A DNA stretch of 64,000 nt from Lachnospiraceae bacterium UBA4338. GTDB taxonomy: Bacteria > Bacillota > Clostridia > Lachnospirales > Lachnospiraceae. Made by a program: the position numbers and the translations under genes. The DNA is taken from NCBI GenBank assembly GCA_002393735.1, contig DGTK01000006.1, positions 1 to 64,000 on the forward strand, read 5' to 3'. Under the pieces are notes generated by a model that was not told where the DNA came from, ran no database searches, and saw nothing but the letters and a program-made list of their open reading frames with translations. Numbering within the stretch: the stretch's first letter is position 1; every line of letters starts with the position of its first letter. This document shows, in pieces, positions 26,887 to 35,373 of this stretch.

Positions 26887-27912
26887 ATGAGTAAAAGAAA
26901 AACTAAGTTTTCCGGTATTGGTGGCCAGGCAGTATTAGAAGGAATTATGATGCGTAACGGTAAGCGTTATGCTGTTGCAGTTCGTAAACCTAATGCAGCC
27001 ATTGAAGTTATGGCTTCCGATCTTGAGATACCTGATTCTATATGGCGTAAGATACCTTTTATAAGAGGTGTTTTTGCCTTTGTAGATTCTCTTAAACTTG
27101 GTATGAGTACTCTTGAGTATTCCGCGCAGTTTTATGAAGAAGAGGAAGAAAAAGAGACAAAATTTGATAAGTTCATGACTAAAATCTTTGGAGACAAGGC
27201 AGAGAAGGTTGTGAGCTTTTTTGTGATTGTTTTTTCATTGATAATTGCAGTTGGACTGTTCATTGCCCTTCCATATGTGGCATCAGTCCTGCTTTCAAAA
27301 GTTATAGCTAATGAGTCCCTTCTTATTATTTTGGAAGGTGTAATCAGATTAGTTATATTCCTTGGATACGTTTCCATTATTTCATTGAATCGTGATATAA
27401 AAAGAGTATATATGTATCATGGTGCTGAGCATAAGTGCATCAACTGTATAGAAAGTGGTAATCCTCTCACAGTTGAGAATGTCATGAAGGCATCAAGAAA
27501 GCATAAAAGATGCGGAACCAGTTTCCTTATGATAATAATGCTGATTACCATTATTTTATTCTTCTTCATAAGGGTTGATTCAGCAGTGCTTCGCCTTGCC
27601 TTAAGAGTTGCATTGGTGCCGGTTGTGGCGGGTATTTCGTACGAGATACTTCAGTATGCCGGAAAACATGATAATATATTGGTTGACATAATGTCCGCTC
27701 CCGGACTCTGGCTTCAGAGCATAACGGTTAAAGAGCCGACTTCATTAATGGCTGAGGTTGCAATTGAGTCTGTGGAGGCTGTTTTTGACTGGAAGACATA
27801 TCTTAAAGAGAATTTTGATGAACATACTGAGGACATAATCAATATGTTTGAGTCAGAAGATGAGGCAGAGGACGACGATGCCAATTTAAATGATATGTCG
27901 GACGATTTGTAG
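26887..27912 (+). CDS. DUF1385 membrane protein
   Basis: 341 residues beginning SKRKTKFSGIGGQAVLEGIMMRNGKRYAVAVRK; the GGQAVLEGIMMR stretch is the signature of DUF1385. Several transmembrane helices follow, with a conserved MYHGAEHKCINCIE segment containing His and Cys residues that could bind metal. The family is widespread in Firmicutes next to rpmE, prmC and prfA, exactly as here, but its function is unknown. An acidic C-terminal tail ends the protein. GGAG lies eight bases before the chosen ATG. Confidence 0.9.
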   Translation: MSKRKTKFSGIGGQAVLEGIMMRNGKRYAVAVRKPNAAIEVMASDLEIPDSIWRKIPFIRGVFAFVDSLKLGMSTLEYSAQFYEEEEEKETKFDKFMTKIFGDKAEKVVSFFVIVFSLIIAVGLFIALPYVASVLLSKVIANESLLIILEGVIRLVIFLGYVSIISLNRDIKRVYMYHGAEHKCINCIESGNPLTVENVMKASRKHKRCGTSFLMIIMLITIILFFFIRVDSAVLRLALRVALVPVVAGISYEILQYAGKHDNILVDIMSAPGLWLQSITVKEPTSLMAEVAIESVEAVFDWKTYLKENFDEHTEDIINMFESEDEAEDDDANLNDMSDDL

Positions 27913-27920
27913 GTTTATGT

Positions 27921-28751
27921 ATGACATATAATGAAGCTTACAAAATGGGATGTGACAGCCTTAAGAATCTGGATGAAAGTCAGATTAAGGCAAGACTTCT
28001 CTTAGAATATGTATGTAATACCGGTTATGATTATCTTTTCCTGAATGGATATAAGGAAATATCCGGCACAGAAGAGGAAGAATATAAAAAAGGACTTGAA
28101 AGGCTGCTTGATGGCGAGCCTTTACAGTATATAACCGGTTTTCAGGAGTTTATGGGGTTTAAGTTTAAAACATCCCATAATACACTGATACCAAGACAGG
28201 ATACGGAATGTGTTGTGGAAGAAGCCATGAAGCATCTGCATGATGGCATGAGTATACTTGATGTGGGAACCGGTACCGGCTGTATCTTATTAAGTTTGTT
28301 AAAATACTCGAATGACTGCACGGGTCAAGGGGTTGATATTTCCGCTGAAGCCCTGGAAACAGCAAGGTTTAATGCCGCTGAAATGGGATTTGACGAATCG
28401 AGCGCTAAATTTTACCAAAGCGATATGTTTGATTCAGTGGAAGGTAAATTTAATATGATAATATCCAATCCACCATATATAAAGGATAAGGATATAGAAA
28501 GCCTTAATGTGGATGTAAAGAATCATGAACCCATAACTGCGCTTTCAGGTGGAGAGGATGGGCTGAAATTCTACCGGATAATAGCAAAAAAGGCAAGGGA
28601 ACACTTAACTACAGGTGGAGTACTTGTTCTTGAAATAGGATATGATGAAGGTGAAGATGTTAAGAACCTTCTTCTTGAGAATGACTGGAAAAATGTTGAG
28701 ATTAAAAAAGACCTGGCGGGGCTGGACAGAACAGTAATTGCCCTGGTCTGA
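27921..28751 (+). CDS. prmC: Peptide chain release factor N5-glutamine methyltransferase
   Basis: SAM-dependent enzyme that methylates the Gln of the GGQ motif in release factors RF1 and RF2. The SAM-binding DVGTGTGCILLSL motif and the catalytic NPPYI are present, and the N-terminal region contains PLQYITGFQEFMGFKF, typical for PrmC. 276 residues. Its substrate RF1 is encoded directly downstream, in the usual bacterial pairing. Confidence 0.95.
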   Translation: MTYNEAYKMGCDSLKNLDESQIKARLLLEYVCNTGYDYLFLNGYKEISGTEEEEYKKGLERLLDGEPLQYITGFQEFMGFKFKTSHNTLIPRQDTECVVEEAMKHLHDGMSILDVGTGTGCILLSLLKYSNDCTGQGVDISAEALETARFNAAEMGFDESSAKFYQSDMFDSVEGKFNMIISNPPYIKDKDIESLNVDVKNHEPITALSGGEDGLKFYRIIAKKAREHLTTGGVLVLEIGYDEGEDVKNLLLENDWKNVEIKKDLAGLDRTVIALV

Positions 28752-28766
28752 AAAATGGAGATTGTT

Positions 28767-29840
28767 ATGTTTGACAAATTGGAAGATTTATTAATTAGAT
28801 ATGAGGATATAATGCTTGAACTTCAGAGCCCTGACATTGCCAACGATCAGCAGAAGTTCAGAGCTCTTATGAAGGAGCAGGCTAATTTACAGCCTATAGT
28901 TGAAGCTTATAAGAAATATAAAAAGGCAAAGGAAACCATAGATGATTCTCTGGCAATGCTTGAGGAAGAGAACGATGAAGAAATGCGTTCCATGCTTAAG
29001 GAAGAATTAAATGATGCCAAAAAGGAAGTCGAGGATTTAGAGCAGGAACTTAAGATTCTTTTACTGCCTAAAGATCCTAATGATGATAAGAATGTTATCG
29101 TGGAAATCAGAGCCGGTGCAGGTGGTGACGAGGCGGCGCTTTTTGCAGCGGAAATGTACAGATTATATGTGCATTATGCAGAAAGCCAGAGATGGAAAGT
29201 CGAAACCATCAACGTTGATGAAATCGGCATTGGCGGTATGAAGGAAGTTGAATTCATGATATCCGGTCAGGGCGCTTATTCAAAACTTAAGTACGAAAGC
29301 GGCGTGCACAGAGTTCAGCGAGTTCCTGAAACAGAAACAGGCGGAAGAATCCATACATCCACAATTACGGTTGCAGTAATGCCTGAGGCAGAAGAAGTAG
29401 ACGTTGTTATTGATGAAAATGATATCAGAATCGATGTCATGAGAGCATCCGGCTGTGGTGGTCAGTGTGTCAATACAACGGACTCAGCCGTAAGACTTAC
29501 ACATATGCCAACAGGTATAGTAATTTATTCACAGACTGAAAAATCACAGATTCAGAATAAAGCCAAGGCTTTTGCACTTTTAAGAGCAAAACTCTATGAC
29601 CTTGAACAGCAAAAGGCTCATGATGCCGAGGCAGAACTTAGAAGAAGTCAGGTCGGTACAGGTGACAGATCTGAAAAAATCCGCACCTACAACTTCCCAC
29701 AGGGAAGAGTTACAGACCACAGAATTGGTCTTACGTTATATAAACTTGATAAAATCATGAACGGTGACATTGACGAAATAATCGACGGTTGTATAGCTGC
29801 CGATCAGGCTGCAAAACTGGCAAAGATGAATGAGGCATAA
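28767..29840 (+). CDS. prfA: Peptide chain release factor 1
   Basis: Recognises UAA and UAG and triggers peptide release. The catalytic GGQ lies in SGCGGQCVNTTDSAVRLTH; enterobacterial RF1 has GAGGQH in this place, while Cys variants occur in clostridial relatives. The stop-codon recognition tripeptide is PET in RVPETETGGRIHTS (PAT in E. coli). 357 residues from the ATG at 28767, which has GGAG six bases upstream; a reading from 28755 would add four residues and overlap that site. Confidence 0.96.
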   Translation: MFDKLEDLLIRYEDIMLELQSPDIANDQQKFRALMKEQANLQPIVEAYKKYKKAKETIDDSLAMLEEENDEEMRSMLKEELNDAKKEVEDLEQELKILLLPKDPNDDKNVIVEIRAGAGGDEAALFAAEMYRLYVHYAESQRWKVETINVDEIGIGGMKEVEFMISGQGAYSKLKYESGVHRVQRVPETETGGRIHTSTITVAVMPEAEEVDVVIDENDIRIDVMRASGCGGQCVNTTDSAVRLTHMPTGIVIYSQTEKSQIQNKAKAFALLRAKLYDLEQQKAHDAEAELRRSQVGTGDRSEKIRTYNFPQGRVTDHRIGLTLYKLDKIMNGDIDEIIDGCIAADQAAKLAKMNEA

Positions 29841-29843
29841 TAA

Positions 29844-30782
29844 ATGACTGATTATGATAAGAAAAATCAGAATAATATGATACACTCCGATGAGGGATAT
29901 CCTATCGGAGTGTATTTGGTTGAGCCTGATAAAATGTATGAAGGATTCGTGGTTCATCACTGGCATGAAGAAGCGGAATTCGACATTGTTAAGTCGGGTA
30001 CTGCCACTTATGTGATAAACGAAGAAGAGATTGAGGTTAAAGAAGGTGAAGGCATATATATAAACAGCAATGTGATGCACTCAATAAAGGGAAAGTGCGT
30101 GATTTTTTCCGTGGTCTTTTCAATAAATGGTCTGGTTGGAACTCCGGGTACCATTCAGTGGAAAACATATGTTGAGCCTATTTCAGAAAACAAAGCCCTT
30201 AAGTATTATATAATTCGTTCAGAGAATAACAGACAGGAAAGAGCTATCTTAAGTTATCTTTGGGATATTGTTAATGTGCAGCTCTCCAGGGAATTTGGAA
30301 TGGAACTGACTACTCAGAGTGCTCTGTGTCAGATATGGCTTTTATTTGTTAAACTTAATCATCTTAAGGCCATTCCTGTATCAGAAGAAAAGGAATCCAA
30401 TGATGTTGGAAGAATAAAAGGTGCCATTGACTATATCAAAGAACATTATCATGAAGAAATAGGCCTCGATGAAATTTCTGACAGTATTGCAGTAAGTAAG
30501 AGTGAATGCTGCAGATGTTTTAAAAGAACTCTTGGTTTATCGCCGGTGGAATTTCTAATTAATTACAGAATACACATAGCAGCCAAGTTCCTTACGGATT
30601 CTCAGGGAATCAGTGTTAATGTAGGGGAACTTGCCATGAATGTTGGATTTAATAACGCCAGTTATTTTAACCGTAAATTCAAGGAGATTATGGGCTGTAC
30701 TCCTTCACAGTTTAAGAGAGAGGCAAAATCAGAGCACAGGGACTTCCTAAGCGTTCGCGGACGCTCCATAAGTCATATATAA
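29844..30782 (+). CDS. AraC-family transcriptional regulator, cupin type
   Basis: 312 residues: an N-terminal cupin-like sensor (HHWHEEAEFDIVKSGTATYVINEEE, EGEGIYINSNVMHSI) and a C-terminal double helix-turn-helix (IKEHYHEEIGLDEISDSI, LAMNVGFNNASYFNRKFKEIMG). This is the usual form of sugar-responsive activators. It follows prfA by only 3 bp, so it may be transcribed with it, although function is unrelated. The target genes and ligand are not evident; no sugar operon is adjacent. Confidence 0.9.
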   Translation: MTDYDKKNQNNMIHSDEGYPIGVYLVEPDKMYEGFVVHHWHEEAEFDIVKSGTATYVINEEEIEVKEGEGIYINSNVMHSIKGKCVIFSVVFSINGLVGTPGTIQWKTYVEPISENKALKYYIIRSENNRQERAILSYLWDIVNVQLSREFGMELTTQSALCQIWLLFVKLNHLKAIPVSEEKESNDVGRIKGAIDYIKEHYHEEIGLDEISDSIAVSKSECCRCFKRTLGLSPVEFLINYRIHIAAKFLTDSQGISVNVGELAMNVGFNNASYFNRKFKEIMGCTPSQFKREAKSEHRDFLSVRGRSISHI

Positions 30783-30798
30783 ACTCTTTATAAAATCA

Positions 30799-30827
30799 AT
30801 GACAAATTGACCTGATTGTTATATAAT
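30799..30827 (+). promoter_or_regulatory. Promoter of the GGDEF gene, ATGACA-N17-TATAAT
   Basis: ATGACA at 30799-30804 (5 of 6 consensus) and a perfect TATAAT at 30822-30827, about 45 bp before the chosen start. Confidence 0.65.
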
Positions 30828-30871
30828 ATATCGTGTATGACTATTCATACGCTGAAGGGGTTAATTTTGTT

Positions 30872-31963
30872 ATGAGTAACATTAAACATTATGTTGAAGG
30901 TATAAAGAATGGCGAGGGGTATTTTGGAGAACAGTTTCGTTTTTCCTTTTTATCCGTATGCACTCTGATATTTCATTTGGTACTTGCAATTATTTTCTTT
31001 ATATTTGATTGCAGATTAATGTGCGTTATCGGATCTGGATCAGTTTTAATCTATTATCTTGCTTTAGTATTATCCAGAAAACAAAAATATGAATATGCAC
31101 TGGCTCTTTCTTCGATTGAGGTAGCCTGCTTTTCTGTCATTACCACAATAGCTTTTGGTTTTGACACAGGATTTTATTTATATAATCTTGCTATTATTTC
31201 GATATTCTTTTATTTCAGTATCGGATGGAACTTCTTTAAGGGAAGCGAAGTTTTCAACTGGATTTATTCGATTGCTCATTTTCTAGTGACAATAGTATGC
31301 TTTGTGGTTGGAAAGCTGGTTGTGCCCTGGTATGACTTAAGCGAGAATAAAAGAATGGTCTTCATACTTATTAATATCGCCGTTGCTTTTGTCATCGAGA
31401 TTGGTATTTTGTTCCTCTTAAGATGGGATACAGCATACAGAAACGGTACCATGACTGACAAAAACAGCAAGCTTAATGAAATGGCCAACAGAGATGCTCT
31501 TACCAAGTTATATAACAGAAGATACATGGACAGATTCTTAGAAGAGAAGTTAATCGGTCTTAATGTAGATGGCAAGATCTTCGGTCTTATAATGTGCGAT
31601 ATCGATAACTTTAAGAGAGTTAATGATACCTATGGTCATGAATCAGGCGATGATGTTTTAGTAGAAATCGCCAAGGTATTTATGGACAGCTTAAGAGGTG
31701 ATGATACGGTATGCCGCTGGGGCGGTGAGGAATTCCTGATTGTGGTTGATGGCAACAAGAAGGTTACAGCAGATGTTGCAGAAAGAATCAGGACAAAGAT
31801 TAATGAACTGGTAATTAATACTCATGGCAGAACCATTAGTGTTACAATGACATTTGGTGTTGCTGAATCCATTCCGGGATATAATATAGAAAAACTTGTG
31901 GAGATTGCGGATGAGAACCTTTATAAGGGCAAGCAAAATGGTAAGAACCAGGTAGTATGTTAA
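30872..31963 (+). CDS. Membrane-bound diguanylate cyclase (GGDEF)
   Basis: 363 residues from the ATG at 30872. Six hydrophobic segments occupy the first 190 residues, followed by a GGDEF domain: ANRDALTKLYNRRYMD, DIDNFKRVNDTYGHESGD, and the active-site loop reads GGEEF in RWGGEEFLIVV, a functional variant. It would make cyclic di-GMP from two GTP molecules. No EAL domain is present. The reading could extend to a GTG at 30833, but that sits close to the expected transcription start. Confidence 0.9.
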   Translation: MSNIKHYVEGIKNGEGYFGEQFRFSFLSVCTLIFHLVLAIIFFIFDCRLMCVIGSGSVLIYYLALVLSRKQKYEYALALSSIEVACFSVITTIAFGFDTGFYLYNLAIISIFFYFSIGWNFFKGSEVFNWIYSIAHFLVTIVCFVVGKLVVPWYDLSENKRMVFILINIAVAFVIEIGILFLLRWDTAYRNGTMTDKNSKLNEMANRDALTKLYNRRYMDRFLEEKLIGLNVDGKIFGLIMCDIDNFKRVNDTYGHESGDDVLVEIAKVFMDSLRGDDTVCRWGGEEFLIVVDGNKKVTADVAERIRTKINELVINTHGRTISVTMTFGVAESIPGYNIEKLVEIADENLYKGKQNGKNQVVC

Positions 31964-31966
31964 ATA

Positions 31967-31993
31967 AGGGGCTGTTAATTACAGCCTCTTTTT
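31967..31993 (+). terminator. Terminator after the GGDEF gene
   Basis: AGGGGCTGT pairs with ACAGCCTCT (one G-T wobble) over a five-base loop and is followed by a T run. Confidence 0.85.
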
Positions 31994-32027
31994 AATGCAT
32001 ATATTTTGATGTATAATAGGATATGTT

Positions 32028-32780
32028 ATGAAAGAGATACTTGATAGTTTTTTTAAGAATGATGACCTTGTGGTTAAATATTATGAAACCATAGATTCCA
32101 CCAATGATGAAGCTAAAAGGATATTTTATGGTGGAGACAGTAATAAATATCTTTTGGTTGCCTCCAATCAGACAAAGGGAAGAGGAAGAAACGGACACAG
32201 TTTCTATTCACCATCTGATGCAGGAATATATTTTTCATTTCTGATACCTACCACAAAAGAGATTAAAGACATCGTTTATATGACAACGTCTGCAGCTGTT
32301 GCGGTGGCGATGGCGCTTAGAGATGTTCTTTTGGTGGATGCAGGTATTAAATGGATTAATGACATCTATATCAGCGGTAAAAAAGCCTGTGGAATTCTGT
32401 GCGAGGTTGCTGATAAGGGTGAAGGCGTTCACGGTCTTATAATCGGTATAGGAATTAATATGGGGCAGGCGGATTTTCCTGAAGAGATTAAAGATATTGC
32501 CATATCGGTTGGAGATATTGATAATGAGAAAAAGGCCGAACTTCTGCATGCTATCTCAGATAATATCAGTAAGTATTTAGATGTCCAGAATAAAGTTCAG
32601 ATGATGGAAGATTACAGAAATCTGTCACTGGTTATTGGTAAGGAAATTGCTTATATAATAAATGGTGAAAGATATACAGGCATTGCCACTGCCATTGATG
32701 ATGAAGGTGGCCTGATAGTTGATAATAATGGCGAAAAGACAGTATTAAACAGCGGAGAAATCTCCGTCAGACTTATATAG
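32028..32780 (+). CDS. birA: Biotin-[acetyl-CoA-carboxylase] ligase, no HTH domain
   Basis: Attaches biotin to carrier proteins. The ATP/biotin loop GRGRNGHSFYSP, the KWINDIYISGKKACGILCE segment with the catalytic Lys, and a small C-terminal SH3-like domain are clear. 250 residues starting directly with the catalytic domain, so unlike E. coli BirA it lacks the DNA-binding winged helix and would not be a repressor. A TATAAT at 32012-32017 lies close upstream. Confidence 0.93.
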   Translation: MKEILDSFFKNDDLVVKYYETIDSTNDEAKRIFYGGDSNKYLLVASNQTKGRGRNGHSFYSPSDAGIYFSFLIPTTKEIKDIVYMTTSAAVAVAMALRDVLLVDAGIKWINDIYISGKKACGILCEVADKGEGVHGLIIGIGINMGQADFPEEIKDIAISVGDIDNEKKAELLHAISDNISKYLDVQNKVQMMEDYRNLSLVIGKEIAYIINGERYTGIATAIDDEGGLIVDNNGEKTVLNSGEISVRLI

Positions 32781-32796
32781 AAAAGAGGTTGAAATT

Positions 32797-33018
32797 ATGA
32801 TGAATCCTGCAATGTTATTACAGTTTAAGAAAAAATGGGAAGAGTTTGCCCAAAGGCACCCAAGATTCGTGCAGTTTGCCAATGCGCTTGCATCAGCAGA
32901 TGTTGGAGAAGGCTCAGTAATAGATGTAACCGTAACCCTTCCGGATGGAAGACAGATGGCATCAAACTTACGCCTTACTGCTGAAGATATTGAAATGATC
33001 AGAAGCTTTGGTAAATAA
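32797..33018 (+). CDS. Small conserved protein of unknown function
   Basis: 73 residues with two parts: an amphipathic helix (LLQFKKKWEEFAQRHPRFVQFANALAS) and a short beta region (GSVIDVTVTLPDGRQMASNLRLTAEDIEMI). No catalytic motif. AGAGG precedes tandem ATG codons, and the gene follows birA by 16 bp. I have a recollection of similar short proteins in Lachnospiraceae but cannot name a family. Confidence 0.75.
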   Translation: MMNPAMLLQFKKKWEEFAQRHPRFVQFANALASADVGEGSVIDVTVTLPDGRQMASNLRLTAEDIEMIRSFGK

Positions 33019-33019
33019 A

Positions 33020-33316
33020 TTACATAAAGATAAAATTAAAATCTGAGAAATAGAAAAATAAAACCAGCGCAATATGACATACCAGAATTACAGGCATGCC
33101 GATAACAAAGGTTAAGTGCTTGGTTTTATGTCTGAATGTGTACATGCCAAGGAGAGCACCAATACTGCCGCCTGCGATTGAACTGATAAAAAGTGTGGCT
33201 TCAGGTATTCTCCATTTATGTTTTTTTGCTTTTAATTTATCTATGCCCATAAGTAAAAAGGCAACTACATTCATTACTACAATATATATAACCAATATTT
33301 TTAAACTTGTTGTCAT
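33020..33316 (-). CDS. DUF1294 family membrane protein
   Basis: 98 residues from the ATG at 33316, with GGGG eight bases upstream on the minus strand; a longer reading to 33376 has no clear site. The signature is DKLKAKKHKWRIPE, then GGSIGALLGMYTFRHKTKH, between hydrophobic helices. DUF1294 proteins are small integral membrane proteins of unknown role. It lies downstream of argG on the same strand but beyond the argG terminator, and converges with the previous small gene. Confidence 0.88.
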   Translation of the reverse strand: MTTSLKILVIYIVVMNVVAFLLMGIDKLKAKKHKWRIPEATLFISSIAGGSIGALLGMYTFRHKTKHLTFVIGMPVILVCHIALVLFFYFSDFNFIFM

Positions 33317-33386
33317 TATCGTTTCCCCGTAAATTATTCTATGATTTATCATAACTGTACTTAATGGAAAAAACAAGATAAAAATA

Positions 33387-33422
33387 ATCCCCTGGATTCC
33401 TATGAATACAGGGGATATTTTT
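33387..33422 (-). terminator. argG terminator
   Basis: ATCCCCTG and CAGGGGAT pair over a 14-base loop; T-rich sequence follows on both strands, so it ends argG on the minus strand and could work in both directions. Confidence 0.78.
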
Positions 33423-33450
33423 AGTGGTTATATAAGGATAATTACTTATC

Positions 33451-34665
33451 TTATTTGTTAAGTGACTGCATCTTCATTGCACGAACCTTGGTTGATAAAC
33501 CGAAGAGGTTGATGAAGCCTTCTGCATCATGATGATCGTAAAGGTCACCAGTTGTGAAGGAAGCGATGCTTTCATTGTAAAGTGAATATGGTGATGTTGT
33601 ACCGGCCTTGATGATATTGCCTTTGTAAAGCTTGAACCTAGCTTCACCGGTTACATATTCCTGAGTTGATTTAATGAATGCTCTTGTAGCATCACAAAGA
33701 GGGGAGAACCACTTGCCTTCGTATACGATCTGAGCAAGCTTGTTACCCATTTCTTCTTTTTCTCTGTATGTATCTCTGTCAAGGATTAATTCCTCTAACT
33801 GCTGATGTGCTTCGTAAAGAATTGTTCCGCCAGGTGTTTCATATACACCTCTTGACTTCATACCAACAACACGGTTCTCAACAATATCAACGATACCGAT
33901 ACCATGCTTTCCACCAAGCTTGTTAAGCTTACGGATGATATCTGAAACTTTCATCTTCTCGCCGTTAATTGCAACAGGAACACCCTTCTCAAATGAAAGT
34001 GATACATATTCGCCTTCATCAGGAGCTTCTTCAGGTGTAACACCAAGAACTAAAAGGTGCTTGAAGTTTGGCTCGTTAGCAGGATCTTCAAGTTCAAGAC
34101 CTTCATGGCTGATATGCCATAAGTTTCTGTCACGGCTGTATGAGTTGTCAGCTGAGAATGGAAGATCGATACCATGCTGCTTGCAGTATTCGATTTCTTC
34201 TTCACGTGAATTCATTGTCCACTTTTCATTTCTCCATGCTGCGATGATCTTAAGATCAGGAGCAAGAGCCTTGATACCAAGTTCAAATCTGATCTGGTCA
34301 TTACCTTTACCTGTAGCACCATGGCAGATTGCTGTAGCACCTTCCTTACGTGCAATCTCAACTAATTTCTTGGCAATTACAGGTCTTGCCATTGATGTAC
34401 CTAAAAGATACTTGTTTTCATATACTGCATGAGCTTGTACACATGGAACGATGTATTCGTCACAGAACTCATCTGTTACATCTTCAATGTAAAGCTTTGT
34501 AGCACCACTTAACTTAGCTCTTTCTTCCAAGCCGTCAAGTTCGCTTTCCTGACCGCAGTCTACACAAACGCAGATTACTTCATAATCAAAATTTTCTTTG
34601 AGCCATGGAATGATAGCAGTTGTATCAAGTCCGCCCGAGTAAGCAAGAATTACTTTTTCTTTCAT
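33451..34665 (-). CDS. argG: Argininosuccinate synthase
   Basis: Joins citrulline and aspartate with ATP in the second last step of arginine synthesis. The N-terminal ATP pyrophosphatase loop AYSGGLDT is present, followed by CHGATGKGNDQIRFE and the SREEEIEYCKQHGI segment. 404 residues. It is transcribed away from the GNAT-argJ-argB-argD genes, with the shared control region between them. argH, argC and argF are not in the window. Confidence 0.97.
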   Translation of the reverse strand: MKEKVILAYSGGLDTTAIIPWLKENFDYEVICVCVDCGQESELDGLEERAKLSGATKLYIEDVTDEFCDEYIVPCVQAHAVYENKYLLGTSMARPVIAKKLVEIARKEGATAICHGATGKGNDQIRFELGIKALAPDLKIIAAWRNEKWTMNSREEEIEYCKQHGIDLPFSADNSYSRDRNLWHISHEGLELEDPANEPNFKHLLVLGVTPEEAPDEGEYVSLSFEKGVPVAINGEKMKVSDIIRKLNKLGGKHGIGIVDIVENRVVGMKSRGVYETPGGTILYEAHQQLEELILDRDTYREKEEMGNKLAQIVYEGKWFSPLCDATRAFIKSTQEYVTGEARFKLYKGNIIKAGTTSPYSLYNESIASFTTGDLYDHHDAEGFINLFGLSTKVRAMKMQSLNK

Positions 34666-34711
34666 TATATATTTCCTCCTAAAATAATTTGCTTTTTAAC
34701 GCCACGTTCAT

Positions 34712-34740
34712 ATCTTACACCCTAAATATGAAAGAAGCAA
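34712..34740 (-). promoter_or_regulatory. argG promoter, TTGCTT-N17-TAAGAT
   Basis: On the minus strand TTGCTT (34740-34735) and TAAGAT (34717-34712) are 17 bp apart, about 45 bp before the argG start. The repeated TGCATA units begin 18 bp upstream of the -35. Confidence 0.55.
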
Positions 34741-34757
34741 GAGGAAATATTTAAAAA

Positions 34758-34830
34758 TATGCATAAAATTTATAAAATTATGCATAAAATACAAAAATAT
34801 GCATAAAATTTGCATAAAATACAAAAATAT
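34758..34830. promoter_or_regulatory. Repeated TGCATAAAAT units, candidate ArgR operator cluster
   Basis: Four TGCATAAAAT copies start near 34760, 34781, 34800 and 34811. Two exact 20-bp direct repeats (34781-34800 and 34811-34830) contain the unit followed by ACAAAAATAT. The cluster lies between divergent argG and GNAT-argJBD. ARG boxes in other bacteria are paired AT-rich half-sites of the TGAATA/TGCATA kind, so an ArgR/AhrC operator array is a reasonable inference, not proven. Confidence 0.5.
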
Positions 34831-34863
34831 TACTAGACTTTTATAAAAAAGGTGGTATGATAG

Positions 34864-34920
34864 ATGATAGGGCATACGTATGCCGGTTATGGAGATTGTT
34901 ATATATGGAAGAAAATATGA
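34864..34920 (+). CDS. Possible 18-codon leader ORF overlapping the GNAT start
   Basis: ATG at 34864 with GGTGG eight bases upstream, encoding MIGHTYAGYGDCYIWKKI and ending in a TGA at 34918-34920 that overlaps the GNAT ATG (34917) as ATGA. This would couple translation of the leader to the acetyltransferase gene. It contains no arginine codons, so classic arginine attenuation is not indicated. It may be chance. Confidence 0.3.
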   Translation: MIGHTYAGYGDCYIWKKI

Positions 34921-35363
34921 AAATAAGACCTATGATTCTGTCGGATTATGAGGAGGTACATAAGCTTTGGATGACTATTCATGGCTTCGGTATCAGATCC
35001 ATAGATGATTCATATGAAGGTGTGGAGAGATTCTTAAATCGTAATCCCGGTCTTAGTGTGGTATGTGAATATGAAGGCAGTATAATCGGAGCCATTCTCT
35101 GCGGAGAAGATGGCAGACGAGGCTCACTGTATCATGTATGTGTTAAGGAAGGATACAGAATGCATGGTATAGGTAAGGCAATGGTTGTTCACTGCATGGA
35201 AGAATTAAATAAAAGACATATAAATAAAGTAGCATTAATTGCTTTTACCAAAAATGACATAGGCAACGCCTTTTGGAAAAGCATCGGCTGGGAATACAGA
35301 GACGATTTAAATTACTATGATTTTGTACTTAATGCAGATAATATAACAAAATTTAACAGTTAA
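34917..35363 (+). CDS. GNAT family N-acetyltransferase at the head of the arg operon
   Basis: 148 residues from MKIRPMILSDYEEVHKLW. GNAT motif A is YHVCVKEGYRMHGIGKAM, and NAFWKSIGWEYRDDLNYYDF closes the fold, similar to YpeA-type acetyltransferases. Upstream in-frame ATGs at 34857 and 34905 are alternatives. It precedes argJ by 10 bp. A role as accessory N-acetylglutamate synthase is possible from position, but ArgJ can already supply that activity, and the fold alone does not tell the substrate. Confidence 0.82.
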   Translation: MKIRPMILSDYEEVHKLWMTIHGFGIRSIDDSYEGVERFLNRNPGLSVVCEYEGSIIGAILCGEDGRRGSLYHVCVKEGYRMHGIGKAMVVHCMEELNKRHINKVALIAFTKNDIGNAFWKSIGWEYRDDLNYYDFVLNADNITKFNS

Positions 35364-35373
35364 GGAGAAAGAT

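Noticed and set aside
28760..29840. Unusual GGQ context (GCGGQC) in RF1 as a sign of altered termination
   Set aside because: The core GGQ is intact and the Cys variants appear in related Clostridia, so it is probably lineage variation.
34758..34830. Possible CRISPR array from repeated TGCATAAAAT units
   Set aside because: The units are short, AT-rich and not separated by unique spacers of constant length, and no cas gene is present.
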